A DNA stretch of 64,000 bases from the NCBI RefSeq assembly GCF_046250175.1, contig NZ_CP176468.1; one strand, 5' to 3'. Under the pieces are notes generated by a model. The model was given only the letters and a program-made list of their open reading frames with translations, ran no database searches and was not told the origin of the DNA. Numbering within the stretch: the first letter of the stretch is position 1; the number at the start of each line of letters is the position of its first letter. Shown in pieces: positions 55,055 to 63,742 of the stretch. Source of the stretch: Psychromonas sp030397575. Its GTDB lineage: Bacteria > Pseudomonadota > Gammaproteobacteria > Enterobacterales > Psychromonadaceae. The position numbers were made by a program, and so were the translations under genes.

Positions 55055-55933
55055 ATGAATAACTTAGCACGCGTTACTAATCTGGAAGCTACAAACGAGA
55101 CAACTTCAGTACAACACAACTACTCTCAATTTTCATTACATTATGATGAAAAGTACAAAGCAGGGTGGTATTACATGCATGCAACTCCTCGCCCGTGTTT
55201 TAGTAGCCTGCTGTTGGATGAGTTAAATGAATATGCAGATAATATTAAGGAAGAGATGAGGCAGAGTAATCAGAGTAAATACGATTACTTAATATTAGCA
55301 TCCAACGTTGAGGACACTTTTAATTTAGGAGGAGACCTTGCGTATTTTCTTGAATTGATTAAAACACGTAATGATAAGGAGTTATTAAATTACGCAGTGA
55401 AGTGTATTAACGTACTTTATCATAATATAACTCATCTTGATTCTGAGTTAACTACTATAGCACTAGTACAAGGCGATGCTTTAGGCGGTGGTTTTGAAGG
55501 AGCGCTGGCCAGTAATGTTTTGATTGCTGAGAGAGGCACAAAACTTGGGTTACCTGAGGTATTGTTTAATTTATTTCCAGGTATGGGAGCTTATTCATTA
55601 TTGAGCAGAAAAGTAGGGGGCGCTAAAGCTGAAGAAATAATCTTAAGTGGTCAACTATACTTAGCTGAAGAATTGTTTGAGATGGGAGTGATTGATATCT
55701 TAGCTGAAAAAGGAAAAGGTGAAATGGAGGTTTACCGCTACATTAAATCAGCTAATCGAAAAGCGAATAGCTATCAAGCTATTCGCAAAGTCAAGGATAT
55801 CTGCAACCCTATATCGTATCAGGAATTATTTGATATCACTAAAGTCTGGGTAGACGCTGCACTAAATTTAACTGATAAAGATCTACGTATGATGGAAAAG
55901 TTAGTGATGCGCCAAACCGCAAACCAAGCTTAA
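55055..55933 (+). CDS. rpfF: RpfF-type DSF synthase (crotonase family)
   Basis: This 292-residue enzyme resembles Xanthomonas RpfF along its whole length. RpfF makes the diffusible signal factor, a cis-2-unsaturated fatty acid, from acyl-carrier protein, acting as both thioesterase and dehydratase. Shared blocks are the FNLGGDLAYFLELI oxyanion region, IALVQGDALGGGFEGAL, GLPEVLFNLFPGMGAYS, and the C-terminal DITKVWVDAALNL. The two catalytic glutamates of RpfF correspond to Glu148 and Glu168, both present. Ordinary enoyl-CoA hydratases lack the FNLGGDL and LFPGMGAYS combination. It converges with an RpfC-like kinase only 13 bp away, as in Xanthomonas. The chain length of its product cannot be read. 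Confidence 0.88.
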   Translation: MNNLARVTNLEATNETTSVQHNYSQFSLHYDEKYKAGWYYMHATPRPCFSSLLLDELNEYADNIKEEMRQSNQSKYDYLILASNVEDTFNLGGDLAYFLELIKTRNDKELLNYAVKCINVLYHNITHLDSELTTIALVQGDALGGGFEGALASNVLIAERGTKLGLPEVLFNLFPGMGAYSLLSRKVGGAKAEEIILSGQLYLAEELFEMGVIDILAEKGKGEMEVYRYIKSANRKANSYQAIRKVKDICNPISYQELFDITKVWVDAALNLTDKDLRMMEKLVMRQTANQA

Positions 55934-55946
55934 TTTGAATTAAGAT

Positions 55947-58520
55947 TTATGTATGTTCTGTAGAAGCGTTAATTAAAATAGTATTTAACGTTTCTACAGT
56001 TTTATCATAGGTGAATTCTATTTCCTTAACTAATAGAGTCAGTTTTTCGCTATTAAGATCACTGGGTTTATAGGATTCCCCTTTTGCACACATTTCCGAT
56101 AGCGTGTTAGCTCCCAATTCAGCAGCGGCCCCTTTAAGTGCATGTAATGATTCTCTTAATTGAAGGTAATCATCAATGCTAGCTGTTTTTAGATGTTGAA
56201 TGTGTTTGTTGGCATCTGTGGTAAAAGCAACAACGAGTTGACGCATAAACTGCTGATCATCATCTAAAGCAAATAATTCATTAAGAGTATCCAAATCACA
56301 CCATTGGTTTTCAGTCTCTTTTTGACAGGGACCTCCTGAAGAAGAGGGAATGCTTTTTACATTACCTGTTTTAAGTTCAACGACTGAGGATATTCCTCGG
56401 GTTTTCGGTTGAATAGATTGAGATAAAACGGCTATTTTTTCTAATAGGTCATGAGAGTCGACTGGTTTTGTTAAAAACTCCTTGACTCCTAAGCTAAACG
56501 CCAATTTTCTTGCATCTGTAGTTGCATCTGCAGTTAGCATGATGACAGGTAATCGGTTATTGGTGTCTATAAATTGCAATGCTTTGATAGCCTCATCACC
56601 AGAGCATTTAGGCATATTTTTATCAGCAATGAATAGGTCTATTTCATCAAATCTCTTGGTAATAACATCTAAAGCTTGCTCTCCATCATCAACAAGGATA
56701 ACGACATGCCCTGCTCGTTTTAATATGCCAGCAATAACTTGTTGGTTAACTTTATTGTCTTCTGCTACCAAAATAGTTAATTGCTTAGCATCTTCTTGAG
56801 CAGCATAAAATTCATTAAAAGATACAATATTAGTCTCCTGATGAGCTTTCTTTTGTAGACAAAAATAGAAAGCATTAAACAGTTCTCTGTTATCTTTTAA
56901 ATTTACTATTGTTTTAGTTACTCTGTTTTTAATTTTACTACATGTTAAGCCCGGCGAAGGTGGATTCAGTAAAATAATAGAAAAGTTTATTGCATCTGTT
57001 TCAGCCTTTACACGATCTAAAAATTGCTCTAGTGATGTCAACGCAGATAAACTCAAACTATCAATGATAATGGTTTTATAAGGTTTTTTTCGAGTTAAGC
57101 TTTGCGATAAGAGAGTCAGACTTTCATCTGCTGATTGAGTAAAGGTCGCTTTTATATTCCAAGTATTTAAAAACGATTGTATGGTTTGTTGAGTTTCAGG
57201 CGTCGCTAAGATTAATAAATTACTACTATTTATTTTCTTTAAAGGATTTGGAGTGAAATTAAAAGGGAGTTCAAACCAAAAAGTTGATCCTTGACCTAAC
57301 TCACTGCTAACACCAATTTCACCTCCCATTAATTCAACCAATTCTTTTGAAATGGTTGTACCCAATCCTGAACCACCAATATGACGGTTGTTTGTTTCTC
57401 CAACTTGTGTAAAGTCATTAAAAACACTATTTAACGCACTTTTATTAATTCCTATTCCGGTATCAATAATCTCAAATCTCAGTGTGGTGGACTGCTCAGC
57501 TTTTGTTACCGTTTCAATATTAAGGGTAATTGTTCCTTGATCGGTAAATTTAATGGCATTACCAATTAAGTTAACAAGTACTTGGCGGAGATATTGTTGG
57601 TCTCCTTTTAATAGGTAGGGAATATTGCTCGCGATGGAAGACTTGATCTCGAGTGACTTTGCTTTGGCAATTAACTTTTGCGTAGCCATAACAGAATTAA
57701 TAACAGAATGAAGTTCAAAATTACTTTCAGTAATAGTTATTTTTCCCGCTTCAATTTTAGATATATCGAGTACTTTTTCTATTAAATTGAGTAATATTTT
57801 TGCTGAGCTTTGCATTGTGTTGACTAAGTTGCGTTGCTCATCTTCTAGTTTAGTTTCTCTTAATAAATCACCAATCCCTAATACCCCATTTAAAGGTGTT
57901 CTTAACTCATGTGACATATTAGCTAAAAATCGACTTTTAGCCTGGTTCGCTTTCTCTGCCATATCTATTGCATTATAAAGCTTATTAATCAGGAAGATAG
58001 AGTACAGGGGGATAAGTGTAATAACCAACAATAAACTGATAGCTATATGAATGTTTTCTTGCCAATATGTGCCGTATAAGATGGAGAATGAAAATCCGGT
58101 AGTGCCAACAATCATCGATAGATATAGGTAATTAAGCCCGAATCTGAAACCGTTACCTAAAATAACCCATAGATAGAAAACAAATAAATACACTGCATGG
58201 TCATTAGCCGTTTCCATTAACATAGAGAGTGAAATTAAATCGAGAAATATACCTGCTATTCGTCTTATGACACTTTTTTTAGGATTACGTATGATAGCTG
58301 CTACTATCATTATCGATATTATTGTCGCAACAATAATAACCAAATTAAATTGAGATATTAAAAGTAGGGCGCCATCTTCAGGTAAATTCCAAGGGGTGCA
58401 AAAAAAAAGAATTAGAGCGATACCTATAAACACACGTACTAATGCTTGTTCTATTTCAGGGTCGTTATGTTTCTTTAGGTACTTCTTTACAGCATAGATT
58501 CTTTTACAAAAGACGTTCAT
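55947..58520 (-). CDS. rpfC: RpfC-type hybrid sensor kinase for DSF
   Basis: This 857-residue protein starts with a short cytoplasmic tail and about five membrane helices (about 25-180), including WVILGNGFRFGLNYL, which matches the conserved stretch in Xanthomonas RpfC. It then has HisKA (His204 in NMSHELRTPLNG), HATPase (to about 420), a degenerate receiver-like spacer (about 430-560), a receiver domain with Asp633 (FIADKNMPKCSG), and a C-terminal Hpt domain with His793 (LHALKGAAAELG). This is the phosphorelay layout of RpfC, which senses DSF and also binds and restrains RpfF. It lies downstream of rpfG, so the two form a probable operon. The spacer is longer than in Xanthomonas RpfC. Confidence 0.87.
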   Translation of the reverse strand: MNVFCKRIYAVKKYLKKHNDPEIEQALVRVFIGIALILFFCTPWNLPEDGALLLISQFNLVIIVATIISIMIVAAIIRNPKKSVIRRIAGIFLDLISLSMLMETANDHAVYLFVFYLWVILGNGFRFGLNYLYLSMIVGTTGFSFSILYGTYWQENIHIAISLLLVITLIPLYSIFLINKLYNAIDMAEKANQAKSRFLANMSHELRTPLNGVLGIGDLLRETKLEDEQRNLVNTMQSSAKILLNLIEKVLDISKIEAGKITITESNFELHSVINSVMATQKLIAKAKSLEIKSSIASNIPYLLKGDQQYLRQVLVNLIGNAIKFTDQGTITLNIETVTKAEQSTTLRFEIIDTGIGINKSALNSVFNDFTQVGETNNRHIGGSGLGTTISKELVELMGGEIGVSSELGQGSTFWFELPFNFTPNPLKKINSSNLLILATPETQQTIQSFLNTWNIKATFTQSADESLTLLSQSLTRKKPYKTIIIDSLSLSALTSLEQFLDRVKAETDAINFSIILLNPPSPGLTCSKIKNRVTKTIVNLKDNRELFNAFYFCLQKKAHQETNIVSFNEFYAAQEDAKQLTILVAEDNKVNQQVIAGILKRAGHVVILVDDGEQALDVITKRFDEIDLFIADKNMPKCSGDEAIKALQFIDTNNRLPVIMLTADATTDARKLAFSLGVKEFLTKPVDSHDLLEKIAVLSQSIQPKTRGISSVVELKTGNVKSIPSSSGGPCQKETENQWCDLDTLNELFALDDDQQFMRQLVVAFTTDANKHIQHLKTASIDDYLQLRESLHALKGAAAELGANTLSEMCAKGESYKPSDLNSEKLTLLVKEIEFTYDKTVETLNTILINASTEHT

Positions 58521-58643
58521 TAATAGATATAGCCTGTATTATTGATTATGTTAAAGCAAATAAGTGATCTAACTTTTGCGTAACAAAAAGTAAGTTATTT
58601 TAACAAGCTAAATAGATCAGTTAAATAGTGTGATTAGTATTAG

Positions 58644-59693
58644 TTAAATATCAGGATACTCACTTTGTATTTTTAAGATCGTTGGAAGGCGTCGAATAAA
58701 AGCGTCAACGCACTTTGGGTCAAACTGAGATCCTGAATTAGCCGTAATAAAGTTTATAGCATCTTGGATAGGCCATGCTTTTTTATAAGGTCTCACTGAA
58801 ATTAATGCATCAAATACATCCGCCACAGAAACGATGCGAGCAATTAGAGGGATATCTTTGCCTGCCAATTTATTTGGGTAGCCCGTGCCATCAAAACGTT
58901 CATGGTGATTAAGTGCAATGATAGCCCCCATTTGCATATATTTTGATTCACTGCCTGATAATATTTCAAACCCAATAGTTGCATGAGTCTGCATGGTCGC
59001 CCATTCATCAGGTTCAAACTTACCCGGTTTGAGTAGTATATTATCTGGAATACCTATCTTACCTATATCATGCATCTGTGCCGCATGCTCTAAATCACTG
59101 CATTCTGCTTCCGTTAAACCCATTTCACAGGCAATTTCTTTTGAATATTTAGCCATTCTAATAACGTGATTACCGGTTTCTTCATCACGGTATTCACCTG
59201 CTTTAGCTAGCTTTAAAATAGTTTCTTTTTCTCGTTGCAGAATTTGCTCAGTGGCAAGCTCAACTTGTTGTGCAAGCCAATCAGCTCTATTTTGAATAAT
59301 TACATGTTGTTGGTGTAGTTTAAGTAAATTTCTACAAGTAGTACGGCACTCAATCTGGTCGATAGGACGCGTTAAAAATGCAGTAACCCCTGCCTCTAGA
59401 GCTTCATAGCGAATTGCTTTTTCACTCACTACGGTAATCATCATGATGGGGACATGTTGACCATGACTTAATTCCCGTACTTTTTGAATAAACTCAATGC
59501 CATTTAAGTCGGGCATTTTATAGTCAGTAATAATAAGATCCACAGGGTGCGTTGTTAACCATTTTAACGCTTCGTTAGGATCTGCAAAATCAATGACTGT
59601 AATGTCATCTGCGATTTGTAAAATTATTTTTTTTAGAATAATTCTGCCTGTTGATTGGTCGTCAACAATAACCACATGTCTTTGTTTATTCAA
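58644..59693 (-). CDS. rpfG: RpfG-type response regulator, REC and HD-GYP
   Basis: This 349-residue regulator has a receiver domain (Asp57 in LIITDYKMPDLNG) and an HD-GYP phosphodiesterase domain (about 150-340). The catalytic motifs HAAQMHDIGKIGIPD, the His pair in NHHERFDGTGYPNKLAG and DVFDALIS are intact. In DSF signalling RpfC phosphorylates RpfG, which then degrades cyclic di-GMP and so changes biofilm and exoenzyme expression. It precedes the RpfC gene on the same strand by 124 bp. The start codon is TTG at 59691-59693 with GGAAG upstream; there is no nearby ATG in frame. Alternative reading: an unrelated REC-HD-GYP regulator, but the setting beside rpfC and rpfF makes RpfG much more likely. 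Confidence 0.85.
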   Translation of the reverse strand: MNKQRHVVIVDDQSTGRIILKKIILQIADDITVIDFADPNEALKWLTTHPVDLIITDYKMPDLNGIEFIQKVRELSHGQHVPIMMITVVSEKAIRYEALEAGVTAFLTRPIDQIECRTTCRNLLKLHQQHVIIQNRADWLAQQVELATEQILQREKETILKLAKAGEYRDEETGNHVIRMAKYSKEIACEMGLTEAECSDLEHAAQMHDIGKIGIPDNILLKPGKFEPDEWATMQTHATIGFEILSGSESKYMQMGAIIALNHHERFDGTGYPNKLAGKDIPLIARIVSVADVFDALISVRPYKKAWPIQDAINFITANSGSQFDPKCVDAFIRRLPTILKIQSEYPDI

Positions 59694-59920
59694 AACGCTG
59701 CTTCCATTTGAGTATTGATATGAATGAAATGATATCTTTAGAGGTATATATTAACTAATAGTTATTATTATTTATACTTACATCTCATAGATAACCCTTA
59801 TTAATCGCTTATGTTTATAATATTTTATTAATAATTGATGAATATAATCATTCTCATTATTTTTTATATTCTGCTTTTTATCCTAATTACTATCGAATCA
59901 CCCAACTTTTTGTTTCTTAA

Positions 59921-59949
59921 TGGTGCAATTATTGTTTTTTTCTGGTGCA
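59921..59949. promoter_or_regulatory. Two NtrC-like half-sites in direct repeat
   Basis: TGGTGCA occurs at 59921-59927 and at 59943-59949, exactly 22 bp apart, which puts both on the same helix face. Each is preceded by TTGTTT and similar bases, so the repeats extend over about 21 bp. The half TGGTGCA equals one arm of the NtrC consensus; the left arms are degenerate. Confidence 0.4.
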
Positions 59950-60010
59950 TTTCTCAAAAATATTTTAATCTAATTTTTATTAACAATTGAAAATAAAGGT
60001 TTTTTGTTTT

Positions 60011-60027
60011 TGGCATAGTGATTGCTT
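60011..60027 (+). promoter_or_regulatory. Sigma-54 (RpoN) promoter
   Basis: TGGCATAGTGATTGCTT has the GG and GC dinucleotides separated by ten bases, as required, and keeps the TGGCA and TTGC cores. The expected start site is near 60037, just upstream of the riboswitch, so the transcript would carry the full riboswitch. It is the only such match seen near these genes. Confidence 0.65.
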
Positions 60028-60049
60028 CTATTAGATTGTTAAATTGCTC

Positions 60050-60218
60050 GTATGAGAGACATTGGCCGCAGTCGTAAGTGTTGCCGATATACAATATAAA
60101 AATAGACATCTAGGGTTCCGGCTGTTCGCAGTGACTGGTCCGAGAGTTGTCGACCTTTTTTCTAAGGTTACACGGAGGGATAAAAGCCCGGGAGAAGACG
60201 CAACAATGTCTCTCATGC
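60050..60218 (+). ncRNA. Guanidine-I (ykkC) riboswitch in an extended stem
   Basis: The conserved elements of the ykkC class are present in order: CTAGGGTTCCG (60110-60120), ACTGGTCCGAGAG (60134-60146), and ACACGGAGGGATAAAAGCCC (60170-60189) followed by GGGAGA. A CTG-TTCG-CAG tetraloop hairpin fills the first variable part, and an ACC/GGT stem the second. ATGAGAGACATTG (60052-60064) and CAATGTCTCTCAT (60204-60216) form a perfect 13-bp outer stem, extended by a G-T and a G-C pair. It lies 30 bases before the first gene. It should bind free guanidinium and turn the operon on. The exact folding of the inner P1 was not resolved. Confidence 0.9.
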
Positions 60219-60247
60219 TTTTAAATGTGTAACTAAGGAGAAAAGAA

Positions 60248-61336
60248 ATGGAATTAACTAAATACCTACGTAAATCAATCACTAAAGTACTTACCGTTAG
60301 CACATTATGTAGTGCCTTAATTGTTACCCCTTCCACTGCCTTCGCAGAAACTAAATCAGAATTCCGGTTAGCTTGGACCATCTATGTAGGGTGGATGCCA
60401 TGGGATTATGGTGCGACTTCAGGCATTGTTAAAAAATGGGCTGATAAATACGATATTAAAATCGATATTGTTCAAATCAATGACTATGTTGAGTCAATTA
60501 ATCAGTACACAGCGGGTCAATTTGATGCAACTGTAATGACTAACATGGATGCTCTAACCATTCCAGCTGCCAGTGGTGTTGATTCAACTTCACTTATTAT
60601 CGGAGATTTCTCTAATGGTAATGATGCGGTTGTTTTAAAAGGCACTGATAACTTAGCTGATATCAAAGGCCAAAACGTCAACTTGGTTGAATTAAGTGTT
60701 TCTCACTATCTCCTTACCCGTGCTTTACAAACTGTTTCACTAACAGAGCGTGATGTACGTGTTGTTAATACTTCTGATGCCGATTTAGTCGCTGCATTTA
60801 CTACTGATGATGTTACTGCAGTCACAACTTGGAATCCATTATTAAGTGAAATAACTGTGATGCCAGATACTAATAAAGTGTTTGATTCTTCACAGATCCC
60901 TGGTGAGATCATTGACCTATTAGTGGTTAACTCAGATGTGTTAGCTGATAACCCTAAACTAGGTAAAGCATTAACCGGAGCATGGTACGAAATAATGCAA
61001 ACCATGCAAGGCGATGATGCAAAAGCAACTATGGCTCGCAGCGCAATGGCTGATGCTTCAGGCACTGATTTAGCGGGCTACGATGCTCAATTAGCGTCAA
61101 CTAAAATGTTTTATGATGCAAAAGATGCCGTTGAGTTTAACAATAGCCCTGCACTGTTAAGTACTATGGGTAAAGTTGCTGAATTTTCTTTTGAACATGG
61201 TTTATTAGGCGAAGGCGCAGCTGATGCTAAATTCATCGGTATAGAAACACCAACAGGGGTTTACGGTGATAAAAGTAATATTAAGTTACGTTTTGACCCA
61301 AGCTTCATGCAAATGGCTATTGATAACAAACTATAA
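60248..61336 (+). CDS. Guanidine operon ABC transporter, substrate-binding protein
   Basis: This 362-residue protein has a signal peptide (ending near TAFAETK, about residue 34) and a NitT/TauT-type binding fold. Features are FRLAWTIYVGWMPWDYG near the mature N-terminus, VTTWNPLL, and a C-terminal helical part. It matches the family formerly annotated as urea-carboxylase-associated ABC binding protein. With the riboswitch upstream it most likely binds guanidine or a guanidinium compound in the periplasm. A strong AAGGAG lies seven bases before the ATG. It opens an operon of ABC permease, ATPase and two deiminase subunits. Confidence 0.88.
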   Translation: MELTKYLRKSITKVLTVSTLCSALIVTPSTAFAETKSEFRLAWTIYVGWMPWDYGATSGIVKKWADKYDIKIDIVQINDYVESINQYTAGQFDATVMTNMDALTIPAASGVDSTSLIIGDFSNGNDAVVLKGTDNLADIKGQNVNLVELSVSHYLLTRALQTVSLTERDVRVVNTSDADLVAAFTTDDVTAVTTWNPLLSEITVMPDTNKVFDSSQIPGEIIDLLVVNSDVLADNPKLGKALTGAWYEIMQTMQGDDAKATMARSAMADASGTDLAGYDAQLASTKMFYDAKDAVEFNNSPALLSTMGKVAEFSFEHGLLGEGAADAKFIGIETPTGVYGDKSNIKLRFDPSFMQMAIDNKL

Positions 61337-61347
61337 GGCTGATCATT

Positions 61348-62169
61348 ATGAGATTAATGAATAGCAAACCAAGTCGTACCACACGATTCTTATTAACGCT
61401 GTTACCGTTTGTTATCTTGATAATTGCTTATACGATGGCATCTGATGCACGTCTATTAGAAAACCCAAGTGACAAGTTGCTACCTGCCTGGTCTAGCTTT
61501 TATGATGCAATACACCGTATGGCCTTTGAACCGAGTAAACGAACTGGTGAATATCTGTTATGGGTTGATACTGGTGCAAGTTTACAGCGTTTATTGCTAG
61601 GCGTTGGTATAAGTGCATTGATCGGCTTAGTGATTGGTGTTGTAAATGGCATGCTACCGATTATGCGTGCCACATTCTCTCCCCTGATCACTGCTATCTC
61701 ATTAATCCCGCCGATGGCTATTCTACCAGTATTATTTATTGTATTTGGTTTAGGTGAACTATCAAAAGTGATGTTAATTATCATTGGAATCTGTCCGATT
61801 CTAATTCGAGATTTACAGTTACGTACAGAGTCATTACCTTCAGAACAATTATTGAAGGCTCAGACGCTAGGTGCAAGTAGCTGGCAAATCATGGTTAGAG
61901 TGGTGTTGCCACAAGTATTGCCTGCTTTATTAGATGCTGTGCGTTTAACTTTAGGTAGTGCTTGGTTATTTTTAATTGCAGGTGAAGCGATTGCTGCAAC
62001 AGAAGGGTTAGGTTATCGCATCTTTTTGATTCGTCGATACCTTGCGATGGATGTCATTCTACCTTATGTGTTGTGGATTGCGGTATTAGCCTTTGTGATG
62101 GATGCACTATTACGGTTGCTTTCTCAACGTGCTTTCCCTTGGTACCACGGTAAGCGAGGAAATGATTAA
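61348..62169 (+). CDS. Guanidine operon ABC transporter, permease
   Basis: This 273-residue membrane protein has about six hydrophobic segments and belongs to the SsuC/TauC-type ABC permeases. The EAA loop region reads KAQTLGASSWQIMVRVVLPQVLPALLDAV, as expected. It forms the channel between the binding protein upstream and the ATPase downstream. Its last base is shared with the ATG of the ATPase gene (TAATG), so translation is coupled. A substrate of guanidine is inferred from the operon. Confidence 0.88.
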   Translation: MRLMNSKPSRTTRFLLTLLPFVILIIAYTMASDARLLENPSDKLLPAWSSFYDAIHRMAFEPSKRTGEYLLWVDTGASLQRLLLGVGISALIGLVIGVVNGMLPIMRATFSPLITAISLIPPMAILPVLFIVFGLGELSKVMLIIIGICPILIRDLQLRTESLPSEQLLKAQTLGASSWQIMVRVVLPQVLPALLDAVRLTLGSAWLFLIAGEAIAATEGLGYRIFLIRRYLAMDVILPYVLWIAVLAFVMDALLRLLSQRAFPWYHGKRGND

Positions 62170-62960
62170 TGAAAAATAACATTATTGAAATGAAACAAGT
62201 GTGGAAAGAATATGGTTCTACAGTGGTTTTAGAGAAGGTAGATTTAAGTGTAAAAGCCGGTGAATTTGTAAGTATTGTTGGCGCATCAGGCTGCGGTAAA
62301 ACAACTTTATTAAATATGTTGTTAGGAACTGAAACACCAAGCCGTGGCAATATTTTGTTAGATGGTGAAACGATGCCCGCTGAGCCTAATGAAACACGTG
62401 GCATAGTGTTTCAAAAGTACTCTGCTTTTCCACACCTCAATGCACTAGAAAATGTCATGTTAGGAGGGGAGTTTGCGGCTTCTCCATTACTAGGCAAAGT
62501 CTTTTCAAAAAATAAACGTAATAAACTAAAAGCAGCGGCATTAGAAATGCTAACGGCGGTTGGGTTAGGCCATGCAGCGCAACGTTATCCTAACGAAATG
62601 TCCGGCGGTATGCAGCAACGTCTAGCCATTGCACAAGCCTTAATTAAAGAACCACGTATCCTATTATTAGATGAACCTTTTGGTGCTTTAGATCCTGGTA
62701 TTCGTAAAGATATGCACGAATTAATTCGTGATCTTTGGAAAAAGCGTGGCTTAACCGTATTTATGATCACGCATGATTTATCAGAAGGTTTTAGCCTAGG
62801 CTCTCGTGTTTGGGTATTAGATAAACCACGTATTGATCCCCAAGCTCCCGAGCGATTCGGAGCTCAAATCGTCTACGATATCATGCTGGAAACCGGGCAA
62901 GCAGTCCCCTCATCACTGCAACATTTAGTTAAAAATACAGTTACGGAAAAAACTGTTTAG
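62169..62960 (+). CDS. Guanidine operon ABC transporter, ATPase
   Basis: This 263-residue ATPase has Walker A GASGCGKTTLLNML, signature MSGGMQQRLAIAQAL, Walker B ILLLDEPFGALDPGIR and the switch His in MITHDLSEG. It powers the importer with the preceding permease, of the NitT/TauT kind. An insertion around residues 100-118 (GGEFAASPLLGKVFSKNK) lies between the Q-loop and signature motif. It overlaps the permease gene by one base and ends 9 bp before the first deiminase gene. Confidence 0.9.
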   Translation: MKNNIIEMKQVWKEYGSTVVLEKVDLSVKAGEFVSIVGASGCGKTTLLNMLLGTETPSRGNILLDGETMPAEPNETRGIVFQKYSAFPHLNALENVMLGGEFAASPLLGKVFSKNKRNKLKAAALEMLTAVGLGHAAQRYPNEMSGGMQQRLAIAQALIKEPRILLLDEPFGALDPGIRKDMHELIRDLWKKRGLTVFMITHDLSEGFSLGSRVWVLDKPRIDPQAPERFGAQIVYDIMLETGQAVPSSLQHLVKNTVTEKTV

Positions 62961-62969
62961 GAGAATAAA

Positions 62970-63740
62970 ATGCAACAAAATCAACAACCACAAAGTCGCG
63001 TTGCAGATGCGATTTATGAAGAGCATATACCCGGTGCAAGTCACTGGTCACTCGTTGTGCCAGCAGGGCATTTATTGACCGTTACTGACTTGGAGGGTGG
63101 TGCAAACGCATCCATGTTGTTTTATAACCCAAATAATTTATTAGAACGTTATAACGCGCCAGATACATTAAAAGGGCAGCACACCTTTAAACTGACACAG
63201 GGCCACTGTTTATATTCTGATATGGGAAGAATCTTCTGCTCTATTGTTAGTGATGATACGGGGTGGATTGATAGTGTCGGGGGCGTGGCTAACAAGCAAA
63301 AAGTGTTAGATAAGTGGGGCGTGCGTGATTATCAAGGTGACCACAATAACTGGTTACAAAATGGCTATGATAGTTTGTTAGTAGAAGTTGCTAAATATGG
63401 ATTAGGAAAACGCGACCTTGCTGCCAATATCAATGTTTTTAGCAAAGTGACTACCGATGACCAAGGCGACTTAAATTTTGTTGAACAGCACAGTAAAGCT
63501 GGTGATAGTGTTGGATTGCGTTTTGAAATTGATACTTTGGTGGTTATTTCAACTTGTCCGCATCCTATGAATCCAAGTAATAAATACCCAAATTTACCTG
63601 TTTTATTATCAGTCAGTAAAGCTGCGCCTATTGCCGATGATGACCTTTGTGCAAATCTATGTGGAGAAAATACACGTGGATTTGAAAATAACCGTCGCTA
63701 TCAGTGCGAACACACTCACACACACACTGTAGGAGCATAA
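62970..63740 (+). CDS. Carboxyguanidine deiminase subunit, DUF1989 (urea carboxylase-associated protein)
   Basis: This 256-residue protein belongs to the DUF1989 family, formerly called urea carboxylase-associated protein 2. Published work on this family assigns the pair of DUF1989 proteins as subunits of carboxyguanidine deiminase, which removes ammonia from carboxylated guanidine to yield allophanate. Visible features are EEHIPGASHWSLVVPAGHLLTVTDLEGGANASMLFYN, GQHTFKLTQGHCLYSDMGRI and CPHPMNPSN, with conserved Cys and His for metal. An odd C-terminal tail, CEHTHTHTVGA, comes from a CA repeat in the DNA. AGGAG precedes the start. Which subunit (CgdA or CgdB) it is was not decided. Confidence 0.85.
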   Translation: MQQNQQPQSRVADAIYEEHIPGASHWSLVVPAGHLLTVTDLEGGANASMLFYNPNNLLERYNAPDTLKGQHTFKLTQGHCLYSDMGRIFCSIVSDDTGWIDSVGGVANKQKVLDKWGVRDYQGDHNNWLQNGYDSLLVEVAKYGLGKRDLAANINVFSKVTTDDQGDLNFVEQHSKAGDSVGLRFEIDTLVVISTCPHPMNPSNKYPNLPVLLSVSKAAPIADDDLCANLCGENTRGFENNRRYQCEHTHTHTVGA

Positions 63741-63742
63741 TT

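Larger units (their letters stand above)
59694..60247. other. Control region of the guanidine operon
   Basis: These 554 bases lie between divergent genes. They contain two NtrC-like half-sites (59921-59949), a sigma-54 promoter (60011-60027), and a guanidine-I riboswitch with a long bracketing stem (60050-60218). The ribosome site AAGGAG is at 60235-60240. The left part (59694-59900) is AT-rich with nothing else recognised. Confidence 0.7.
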
